From Silurus meridionalis (Eukaryota > Chordata > Actinopteri > Siluriformes > Siluridae): DNA of 64,000 nucleotides. This document shows positions 1 through 13,700 of the stretch, one piece after another; the stretch's first letter is position 1, and each line of letters starts with the position of its first letter. Position numbers and translations under genes: made by a program. The notes below the pieces were generated by a model that ran no database searches, was not told the DNA's origin, and saw only the letters and a list, made by a program, of their open reading frames with translations. Location: positions 13,162,889 through 13,226,888 of the forward strand of contig NC_060896.1 in assembly GCF_014805685.1 (NCBI RefSeq). Reading direction: 5' to 3'.

Positions 1-55
1 AGGCCTTTAACCCTCTCTACCAAAGCTCCCGTCAAAATTATTCCAATATAATTAT

Positions 56-59
<4 letters not shown>

Positions 60-122
<63 letters not shown>
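60..122. repeat. (AT)n microsatellite
   Basis: Uninterrupted AT dinucleotide tract of about 62 bp near the left edge. It marks nothing beyond a length-variable simple repeat. Confidence 0.95.
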
Positions 123-127
<5 letters not shown>

Positions 128-273
128 TTTGGTCATTGTCATGTTGATTCTCTTAATTTTCAGTTTTTTGACAGAGAATAAGAAGGTTTTGTGGTAAAAT
201 ATCTTGGTATTTGGTGCTGGTAATTTTCCCATTTAACTTGACAAGTGCTCCTGGTTCAGCTCTTACCCACACT

Positions 274-1239
274 CAGTGGTGTAAAGTAACAATTACAAAT
301 ACTATTGTTACCGAGTAGTTTTTCTCAGAAATTGTAGTATAGGTTAAAAACTGTGTACTTTTTCTTGAGGCCATTTTTAGTGCTGTATCTGTACTTTTAC
401 TGCACTGCTCTCCCTCAATCTGCCGTCAATACCGACATTTGTTGAAAGCAATGTTTTTTAGAGGTATACACTAGTTGATCACCAATCACACTTTATATTA
501 GGTGTCTGCCATCTGTATAACACCTGACATTGTGAACACAAAAGTACACAAAATCATTTCCCACATTATTGAAAAGCAAATGACTGATTTTATTACTGTG
601 AAGGTATTGGTAAGCCTCTGAGCTTTTCAAATTGCTTATTACCTTGCAAAGTAGCTAAAAATCCTACTGTATATAATACATGGCCACTTGCTAAAATCAT
701 CCTCCTATTCTTCTATTATGTCAGTGTGTGAATCCACATCTGTTCCACATCTGTTCCACATACAGCGAAACTGTAGCAAATCTGTTTACATTATAACGTA
801 ATTTCCAACCATAGTTCACACAAAGCCTCATGGGCCATAGAAAACAGGTGAAGACCTCTACAGAATGGTTGTCATAAACGTTACCTGATTATTGGTTGCT
901 TTTTCAAATATTACATGCCTGTATTTTCAGTGCTAGCAGTCAAAAATAAAATGTTGGAGAAATATTGGTGGGTTTATTGTGTTCGGGTTTTTTACTGAGA
1001 AACATTTATAACACTTATGACACTGACTTTAGCTACATTTTACATTTGCAGGGAATATTGTGGAATGACGTTCACAGCATAATACACACTAATCTTGGGT
1101 ATCTTAAAAAGGGCTACTTTTTACTTGTACTTTGAGTAGTATTAATGACAGGTACTTTTCCTCTACTCACACTAAATTTTTTGGGAAGTAATAGTACTTT
1201 TACTTGAGTATGATTTTTTTACTACTCTTTCCACCACTG
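274..1239. mobile_element. hAT-like non-autonomous DNA transposon (966 bp) with 8-bp target duplication
   Basis: The left end begins CAGTGGTGTAAAG and the right end, read in reverse complement, begins CAGTGGTGGAAAG, giving short imperfect terminal inverted repeats. The flanks are an exact 8-bp direct repeat, cccacact, at 266-273 and 1240-1247. Eight-bp duplications with CAG-starting termini are typical of the hAT superfamily. The interior has no transposase-like frame, so this is a non-autonomous derivative. The sub-terminal stretches, rich in 'AGTACTTTTACTTGAGTA'-type sequence, resemble a repeat common in fish. The superfamily call is inference; ends and duplication are seen directly. Confidence 0.8.
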
Positions 1240-1566
1240 CCCACACTTTGCTTGACTGTCGGACTGTCTTGACCGTTGTGTTCCTTGGATGATGCTCTTT
1301 ATTGGCTTTGTTTGCAACAAAACTTTTAGAAATATGTGGCGCCACATTTACTCCACTTAATGATGATGGTTTTGGCAGTGTTCCAGTGTCTTCGATATTG
1401 TTTTAGATCCCTCACCCGATTGGTAACTTTAAAAACCTTGACTATTTAAGTCTTGCATTTTCTTTGGCAAGTCTTTGTGGCTCATGGCTGCTATCAGAAT
1501 GTAACATTCAGGCAAAAACTGCATATACAAATATATAATATACACACACATTTTATATAATATATA

Positions 1567-2560
1567 CAGGTGCATGTTAATACATTAGAATATAATGTAA
1601 AAGTTTATTTATTTTAGAAAATCAATACAAAAAGTGAAACTCATTATATACATTACACACAGAGTGATATATTTCAATTGTTTATTTCTTTTAATTTTGA
1701 AGATTGTGGCTTACAGTATCTCAGAAAATTTGAATATTGTGAAAAAGTTCAATGTTGGAGACTCGCGGTCTCACACTCTAATCAGTTAATTAAATCCAAA
1801 CACCTGCAAAGGTTTCCTGAGCCTTTAAATAGTGTCTCAGTCTGGTTCAGGCTACACAATCAAGGGGGAAGACTGCTGACTTGACAGTTGTCCAGAAGAC
1901 GATCATTGACACCCTGCACATGGAGGGTAAAAGTTCATCACTAAAGAAGCTGGATGTTCACAGAGTGCTGTATCCAAGCACATTAATGAAAAGTTGAATG
2001 GAAGAAAAAAATGTGATAGAAAAATGTAAAACGAAGCCCATTCAAGATTCTGTGGAAGATTCACAAAGAGTGGACTGCAGCTGGAGTCAGTGCTTCAAAA
2101 GCCATCACACACAGACATGTTCATGTGCTACAACTTGACAAGCATTCATTGTGTCAAGCCACTCATGAACCAGAGACAATGTCAGAGGTGTCTTACCTGG
2201 GCAAAGGACAAAAAGGACTAGACTGTTGCTCAGTGGGCCAAAGTTGTCTTTTCAGATAAGAGGACAGAAAATTTAGAAATAATTTGGAAATCAAGGTCCC
2301 GGAGTCTGGATGCCAAGAGAAGAAGCACAGAATCCAAATTGCTTGAGGTCCAGTGTAAAGTTTGCACAGTGACCTAAAGGTCCACTGTCAAGGTATCCTG
2401 GGCTTCCATACCACCTCAGCAGTGCAACAGACTGATCACCACCATGCCACGCCGAATTGAGGCAGCAATAAAAGCAAAAGGAGCCCCTAGAAAAAAAATT
2501 GAGTACATATACAACAAAAGAACTTACTTTCCAGAAGGGCAACAATTCACATTTTTTAGC
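1567..2560 (+). mobile_element. Degenerate Tc1/mariner element
   Basis: It begins after a TA with a terminal-repeat-like segment (acaggtgcatgttaatacat), followed by broken transposase coding sequence on the plus strand. Readable blocks include the segment around 2040-2110, the 'gccaaagttgtcttttcagat' catalytic-core region near 2240, and a segment near 2390-2500 that in related copies encodes the end of the protein. Many frameshifts and stops make it inactive. The right end is disrupted next to a LINE fragment. Confidence 0.65.
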
Positions 2561-2565
2561 AGGAG

Positions 2566-3465
2566 GTGAAGCATATGGTGCAGTCAAAACAACCTAGAGC
2601 TAAACACACTCAAAACTGTGGAGATGATAGTGGACTTTGGGAAACACCCTTCAACACTACTCCCCCTCACAATATTCAACAGCCCTGTGTCGTCTGTGGA
2701 AAACTTCAATTTTCTGGGCAATACCATTTCCCAAGACTTGAAATGGGAACTCAACAAAAACTCCATTCTCAAAAAGGCAAAGCAGAAGATGTACGGTCTA
2801 CCACAGGAGCTGTTGATGCAGTTCTACACTGCAGTCATTGAATCTGTCCTGTGCTCATCAATCACTATCTGGTTTGGAGCAACAACAAAACAGGACAGAA
2901 ACAGACTGCTCCCCTGCCCACTCTCCAGCACCTGTAACATACAAGAACCAGAAACCGGGCAGGAAAAATCACTACTGACCCTTCGCACCCTGGACACAAC
3001 ATCTTTCAGCTCCTCCCTTGCAGGCGCTACAGAACTTTGTTCACCAAAACTGCCAGACACAGAAACAATTTCTTTCCCCAGGCAATCACCCTCATTAATA
3101 ACTCACCTTAATAATATTCCCTGCTTCAGATCATAACTATAAGTACTGCATCATAACTGTCAGTCATTACATTTTTCATATGATACACACACTATGGCTG
3201 CTATATATTGTACAAAGTTCTAAAGAAAACGATCATACCTGACAGACAATACTGTTATTTGCACTACTGTGCACTCACACTTTATGTACTTGACTGATCT
3301 GTCAAAATCTGTATCCCTATTTAATACTCATACTGTCTATATTGTCTATTGTATTGTATAGTCCAAGCTGAATGTATAGTTTTATTTATGTCTATAATTT
3401 GAGTCACTAACAGCTGGAACCAAAATCCTTGTGTCAACACACTTGGCCAATAAACCTGATTGATT
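2566..3465 (+). mobile_element. L2/Rex-like LINE 3' fragment (reverse transcriptase C-terminus and 3' tail)
   Basis: The plus-strand frame at about 2618-2905 reads through a typical non-LTR reverse transcriptase thumb region, including VENFNFLGNTISQDLKW and FYTAVIESVLCSSITIWFGA. In these families that region lies C-terminal to the catalytic YADD. A decayed 3' untranslated region follows, ending in the LINE-like tail 'ttggccaataaacctgatt' near 3448. The fragment is 5'-truncated, as is usual for LINE copies, and has frameshifts downstream of the thumb region. Confidence 0.7.
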
Positions 3466-3469
3466 TATT

Positions 3470-3860
3470 GAGACACCTATAAATAGATATAATTTAAAGC
3501 CAACCAAAACCCTGACCCCATTGAACATATCTGAAGAGACCTGAAAGTGGCTGTCCAGGTACAGTCCCAATTCATTCTGACCCAGATTAAGAGGATTTGC
3601 CATGAAGGCAGACAAAAAAATAATTAATAAAAACCTCTCACCCACCACCAGCCCAGGTGTGGAAAGCAGTCTCATCATTCCTAAAAAAACTCAAGGCTGT
3701 GATTGTTGACAAAAAAATGCTTAAGTACTGAGTAAAGGGTCTGAAAACTTCAACATGGTTTATTTCTCCTCAAAACATTTTTTAGACATTGGGTACTGAA
3801 TAGACAACTAACAGGCTGCAACAAAATTGGGAGAAAATGTGACGGTGGTCTGCATACTGT
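3470..3860 (+). mobile_element. Tc1-like transposon 3' fragment
   Basis: This resembles the C-terminal end of a Tc1 transposase, with a remnant of the 'NP.EHI.RDL' motif near 3510-3545. Next comes the common tail phrase 'agtactgagtaaagggtctgaa' near 3725. It is a second Tc1 family, distinct from the element at 1567. An (AT) tract and AT-rich unique sequence with no visible gene fill 3860-4260. Confidence 0.55.
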
Positions 3861-4261
3861 TCCCAAATGCAGAGTTTGTATGCATGTGCACACTAATAAA
3901 TATTTTTATAATATATATATATATATAAATAAAACAATTTAGTATACAAGGATTGGGCAGATATTGATAAACTTGATGAGCATCCTGACAAAAGGTATTG
4001 AGGTTTATTGAACAAAATATTTTACGATAACACCATGTTCACGATTCAACTATAGCAATCGCTAGAAAACTGCCTGAAAACTAAATATAGAACTGCTCTT
4101 CTTTAAACACTTTGCAAAAAACGCACATTTAATGTGCAATTATACAAGTAAAAGGCAACATGACTGAAATACAGACTATACTGAATTTAGCACATTGCCA
4201 CATCACTCAATCCAAATAAAATTAAATCCACAAATGACAACTTGTACTTTTCAGAACATTG

Positions 4262-4267
4262 TTTATT
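4262..4267 (-). promoter_or_regulatory. RPL4 poly(A) signal
   Basis: TTTATT on the plus strand reads AATAAA on the minus strand, about 41 nt downstream of the RPL4 stop codon, the usual short 3' UTR of a ribosomal protein gene. Confidence 0.75.
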
Positions 4268-4307
4268 GTTAGAGCCACTGTGTCAGAATTGCAGCATACA
4301 CACAGCT

Positions 4308-7610
<3,303 letters not shown>

Positions 7611-7613
<3 letters not shown>

Positions 7614-7684
7614 TTTTACGTGAATTCACGGCTCGCCGGGAAACACGCTCCTAATTCAATGGCGGCCACGGAAGAAAAGGAAGA
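7611..7684 (-). promoter_or_regulatory. RPL4 first exon with 5' TOP-like pyrimidine tract and YY1-like site
   Basis: On the minus strand, CTTCCTTTTCTTCC (7684-7671) is a pyrimidine run of the kind found at the cap of ribosomal protein mRNAs (5' TOP), which gives growth-dependent translation. Immediately downstream, AATGGCGGC on the plus strand (7658-7666) is a YY1-type site typically found at ribosomal protein start sites. The ATG at 7613-7611 is followed directly by the splice donor GTAGGA. The exact start site is inferred. Confidence 0.65.
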
Positions 7685-8160
7685 CTGTAGAACTCCCTCA
7701 TAACCATATACATCCGACCAACATCACTTCCGCTGATCGACCAACCAATCATTGTATTAATATTTGGCTCAATTTAAAATTACGAGAATTGTCTTAAAAT
7801 TATAAACAAGTAAATTATCATCGCTATACACGTGAAATGTGTCTTAAAATCATGAATATGCACAATAACATTAGGGACTATATACTCTTCACTCAGAGTG
7901 GCGGATGAACACTATAGTGCGGCACTACTTTTTATATTTAGTAACATTTTTAATAAACGAAAAGCAGCAAATGTACATTTTCTACATGTAACAAATATGT
8001 GTATGTGTAAAGTACAGTGTAATAAAATGAGAATAAAATACTTTGTTGAATGATGTGTTTTTTGTGTAGGCGTGGATAAACTGGTGACTTATGACCTTGG
8101 TGACGTCACGTGGCGGGAAGAAGTAAAATATTTTTTCCTGGACAGTTTATTAGAGACACC
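7685..8160. promoter_or_regulatory. Divergent RPL4/ZWILCH promoter region
   Basis: The start codons of the two genes lie 547 bp apart on opposite strands. Next to ZWILCH, 8101-8119 holds a full CRE palindrome TGACGTCA (8101-8108), an overlapping E-box CACGTG (8107-8112) and an E2F-like GGCGGGAA (8112-8119), all within 60 bp of its ATG. An E2F-like site fits a cell-cycle kinetochore gene. Transcription start positions are not measured here. Confidence 0.6.
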
Positions 8161-10540
8161 ATGAGAGACAGGATTGTTTCAGAAGCGAATCACTTCGTTC
8201 AGTTTTTAAAGTAAGTCACTGTTATTCAAACTCTTGTCGAAATGTACTTTTGAGTCGGAAAGGAGCAGTGGATGTTATTTGCTTAAAAATATAAAACGAA
8301 ACCAAGTTGTTTTGTTTGTACTGAGACCTCAGAAAACTGCTTTATATCATCAGCTACGTCATGTATATCATCAGCTACGTCATGTATATCATCAGCTACG
8401 TCATGTATATCATCAGCTACGTCATGTAACTTATATATTCTAGTGTAACTTTGGTGCTTTTTACCTTTTTGCATAATAATGTCTTTCTATCATGTATTAA
8501 CAAATCAGTATATTCAAGCAAGTAGTTAATGTGTGTTAAAATCAGCATATTTGGAGTATCAGTGGACACAATGTACTGATACTGAAACTTCTAAACAGGT
8601 GATCTGTCAAGAGTAATAAAGATATCGAAATAATACTGTGTCAGGGTTTGAGGTTGTTAGATTGTCAAGAATAGGCCAATGCATAGACCATGAATAAATT
8701 ACATAATGCTTTTAAAAATATAGATGGGTTAAGTAAAGGTTTCTGCAACCATTATTTCATTTAATTAGAAAGAATCTAGGCATTCGGAGATATTTGTGAC
8801 GTAAAATAAAAAGATGGGTGCTACACAGGTACTGACTGTGATTTTGGTTGCTTCCTTATGGAACTATGTGACTTCTGCTGATGTTTCTGCTGAATAAAGT
8901 CCTGGATCCTGATCTTAGTTTGTTTCTTTTGCTTGCCATTTTAACGTTGTTATTTAATTTGTTTCTATTGGTATGAATTGGCCATCGTATATATCTGAAG
9001 CGTTATTGAATATTTTTCTGTATCAGGTCGTGTCAAGATGACAGCAAAGATTCCTGGGTTTATCAGGTAATTAAGAGTAAATAAGTAAATAATAACTAAA
9101 CTGAATAAGTGGTTCATACAATTCATTCATATTATTGTACATTGACCTGGTGCTGCAGGAGTATATTAAATTATCGAGGCGGAACGACGAACCTCTTCTC
9201 AGCATGATTGGAGGAAACCAAGCTGCCTTCATATGTGAGAAAATGGTACATCCACCTGCCAGTTCACTTCTGTTTGATTTTCTTTCTGTGTGCAGCTTTT
9301 AACAAGAAACATTTTCATAAACCAGTTTTGTAGAATCGACAGATTATAAAAGAAACGAGTCAGATTTTTTATATTTTCCTGTAGCCACCAGCAGTTTACG
9401 AGTGTGAAGATGCCGAGAACACGGGTGAAATCAGTCTCAGTGAAGAGGCCCCTGTTAAACCGCAGGAGCTCAACATCGGTCCACTTCCACTCAGCATCAG
9501 TAAAGCAAGGTGAGTGAAATTGCTGACGGTATCATTTGTTGTTTCAGCTGATGGAATGCTTTTAGTGTTACTGTAAGCTTTAATTTGCCGTCTCTGCACA
9601 GAGAGATATTGTCCTGGTACACAATGTCTCAGAATCCCAACATGCCTAAGGTTGATGCCCAGATTCTGTATCCTCTATGGGTCCGTTGTGACATGCAGGA
9701 CCCTGCAAACACGTCCTGGCTGGGCACAGAGACTGTCTACGCTGGCAACAAGGCCACAGCGGTTAAACTCTACACAGTCAGTTGTAAAGGTAATGTTGGA
9801 CCCTAAAGCTTAACCATTACATTTTAGTCTAAAAACCAGCGAGAAACATGCAATAATGTCGGTTTTACAAGCCATTATACTAATACACCATACATTTTTT
9901 TGTTTTATTTTATTTAGGGTCATCAGTGGACGAGACCTCGTTTATCACATTGGATCAGCTAAAGCAAGAACACCAAAACAGACACCATTCCTCAGCGGTA
10001 ACATGTTGTGTCTTTCTTTTTTTCCTTTTTTATTATTATTTTTTTTAATTGTCAGACCTCTGTATCTCATGTTAATCGTTTTTCTTGTTTTTTTTTCTTG
10101 TTTTTATTTTTTTTATTTTATTTTTTACTGTAGTTGTTGACAGAAGGCTGGGCCAAATACACCTTGTTTTGCTCAGTGAAGGAAGAGAGTCTGGTTATTG
10201 ATGCCGAGAGCAGTATAACAGCTAACTTTAGATGGAACAATGTAGAGAAGATGTTGGAGATACCACCCCTGTCATCTACTGTCACTCTGGTAATCCTACA
10301 TGTTTTATCACATAAAAGTGTACATTGTGTGTAAATGTTTGCAACTGGACAGAACTTTCCTCTAGATTTAGTTTTATAAACATTACTTTTCTTTATACCT
10401 GAGTAAATTATGAGTAGATAAATACATTAATAAAATTAATAATAAATAAAATAAATAAATTGAGTAAATAATGATACCACATCTGGAGACAGACTCCAGA
10501 AAAAGACAATTAAATGTGTTTTCATTGTGGTAAAAACAAA

Positions 10541-10616
<76 letters not shown>

Positions 10617-10646
10617 TGAGCTGATCACTGACACCAAGCACCTCCC

Positions 10647-10716
<70 letters not shown>

Positions 10717-13700
10717 CAGTGTTTCTTTTGCTTTTAATTCAATGCAAAGTGATCTGCAATAATCCATGTTTACATGATCATTTTGGTTGGCATTTACAAA
10801 CAGAATTTTTCCCATAATCCATTTTTACCAATTTCATGTGATTTTAAAAAAACAACAAAAAAACCCACTTGAAAAATACACTGAATAATTGAACAGGTTG
10901 AAAGACATTGAATTGTTTCACAGAATCAACCATTTCAAAGCTTAGTTTCCAAGATTGCCTATTCAGAAATGTTAAGTAAGGACTCCTGGGTGAAGCTTTT
11001 TCATGAAGCTCGATGCATAGAGTGTGCAAACTTATTGTAATACTATAAAAAAAATTACGTTTAAGAGAATTTGTAAACTTTGTAACTGTTTTCTTGTGTC
11101 CTGCATAATTTCATGTGTTATTTTGTCACTCTAGCAGTGTAGTAACACTACAGTGTAGCACTATAGATAATAGAATATAAACTATTTTATAAGCAGGTGT
11201 ACATGCTTGTGCTGGTACAGTATCGGGGCAAAGTGTATATTAAACTTGTATCTTTCCTGCTGTCTTCAGCACATCAAGGTGACAGCTGGAGACATCAGAA
11301 GCCCTATGTATCAGACTTACAGAGAGCTGGAATTCCTCCTGGTATGTTTTACATAATAAATGTATAAAGCGATGTAGTTGTAGAAATGCAAGGTTCAGTT
11401 GGTTTTGCCTCACATTTTAAAGCTGGCAAAACAAAAAATCACAATGAAGTCCTCAATATTTTATTGTCTTGGTAATCTATGTTGATCTGCTCTTCAAAGT
11501 TGAAATAACTCAATATCATGTAGTTTTGTGGGTTTTTGTCTCCAGACTCTGGCTGATGGCTTGAAAGAGGGGGAGATCGAGTGGTTGGAGCAACTGGAGA
11601 CACGGTCTGCTGTGGATCTAACCCGAGAACTTATTGAAGGTTACACTTATCATTAATTAACAATGAAAAGATCACAAATGTTTTGTTACTTATTTGTCTT
11701 TTTCTCTTTGCTCTCAGAGCTGGAGAATGTTGCAAATGCAGTCCCAGGCCAGAATTTAAAAGGATCAGAGGTAAAGGAAATAAGCAATATGAAGGTTTCT
11801 ATTTGTACATAAAACAGCAAAACTGTACTATACTGACAGATATTTTTGTTTGTGGAACAGAACCAGAAGGGCAAAAACGACTCTGTGGTGGGTTTAGGTG
11901 GTATGTTAATAGAGAGAGGTGACCTGGACTTCACTGAGCAGCTCTGGGAGAAGATGAGAAGAAGTGAGTATTGGTTAGGACTTATTCTCAGAAGGGTGTA
12001 TAAGTGATACAAAGTTTAATACAGATTCTGCACACAATTATTTTCCTGGCAGGTGTGACCTCATATCAGGACATAACAGATTCTCTGAAATTGGTCATCA
12101 AAGCTGTGCGGTTTGGACAAATTAAGCCTTGGGTATGTTACTTACATACTTTGAATCTGAAGGTCATAAGTTCAAATGCCAGCCACACCGAACCGCCACT
12201 CCTGGGCAGCTTGGTGTGGCTGGGATTTGAACTCATGACTTTCAGATCCAAAGTTTCCATACAATTGTAAAATAATGAACTGTTTTTGCTGTATAAAGAG
12301 AGTCATGTTTTTGTGTGCAGGTCCACAGGGACAGCAGTAGCTCTCTGAGTAAACTGATTGTGCAGTCCTACCAGCAGCAGGTGGACACAGTGCCTCTCAC
12401 TGGCTTCACTCCTGCCGTCATGCTGCTGGAGCTGGGCCTGGACAAGATGAGAAAAGACTACATCAACTACCTCGTTGGTAACAATATTGTTTAGTCTATC
12501 AGAATGTTTAAAGGTTTTATTGATTAAAAAAAAAAGGCACGGTAAGTGTTTTTATTTATTTATTTTTTATATAGCTTTTTAATTTTTTTTTTTTAAGGAA
12601 TGGGGTCCCTCAGCGAGGATGAGTTCCCACTCTAAACACAGAAGAGCTATTTAATAAAGAAATTTTGAGTTGATTATATGGTGCACATGAACTGGTCACG
12701 TGGGGAATGGAGTAGTTTCAATCAAATTTGAGTTGGATGGAAAATTTTCCACTGTTTTGATATAAAATTGTTGGAGAGCTGTATATGAACTACATTAAAT
12801 AGGTTCAGTTGCTTTAACATGTTTGAATTAGCAAAAAAAAACATTTTTAGATAATAACTACATGGTGATTGCAGCTAGATACCGTAGCTAATTTGGGTTG
12901 TGTTACTAATGAACACATCCTGGGAACATGATGGAAATTTGCAGTTAGAAATGTCATTTCGTATAAAAATGTGTTTAAATGCCAGTCACTTCTGTTTTTA
13001 TTTATACAGGCAACACCCGATAATTCGCGGCTCGGAATATTTGCGGGTTCTCATTTGGAACGTAATTTACAGCAAGTTTCAGATTATCTTAAAATTCGTG
13101 GTAATCCGCAGCCGGACCGAATGTTCAGGAACACTAGGAAAATCATTTTAAACTGTTTTCATTAACAGATTTCGTACATATTTTTAAAACACGTTATTGT
13201 ATTAAAGTGACAATGTCTAGATGAATTCACTAAGGTACATGCAGGGGTGCGCCCATTTTTCAGGACCTCGCACGGGGTCTTAGAACGTAACCCTTGCGGG
13301 TCCCGGGGGATCACTGTAGTTTAATATGAATAAGATTTAAATATTTAAATGTTTTTTTTCTAAGTCTAATGTAAATGGTAAAGTTGATGAGTAGTGTACC
13401 CCTAGTCTTTTATCGTTTTTGAAACACATGCATGTTCCTTTTATTTACACACCGACCAGGCATAACGTTATAGCATTATGACCAGGGAGTGAATAACACT
13501 GATTATCTCTTCATCATGGCACCTGTTAGTGGGTGGGATATATTAGTCAGCAAATGTCATTAAAGTTGATGTGTTAAAAGCAGGAAAAATGGGCAAACGT
13601 AAGAATTTGAGTGAGTTTGACCAGGGCCAAAATGTTATGTCTAGACGACTGGGTCAGGGAATCTTTCAAACTGCAGATCTTATGGTCTGTTCCTGGTCTG

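Noticed and set aside
8283..8474. A repeat protein (YHQLRHV / IHDVADD units) or a CRISPR-like array
   Set aside because: It is a pure 21-bp tandem repeat in an intron, without spacers; open frames on both strands follow from a unit length divisible by three.
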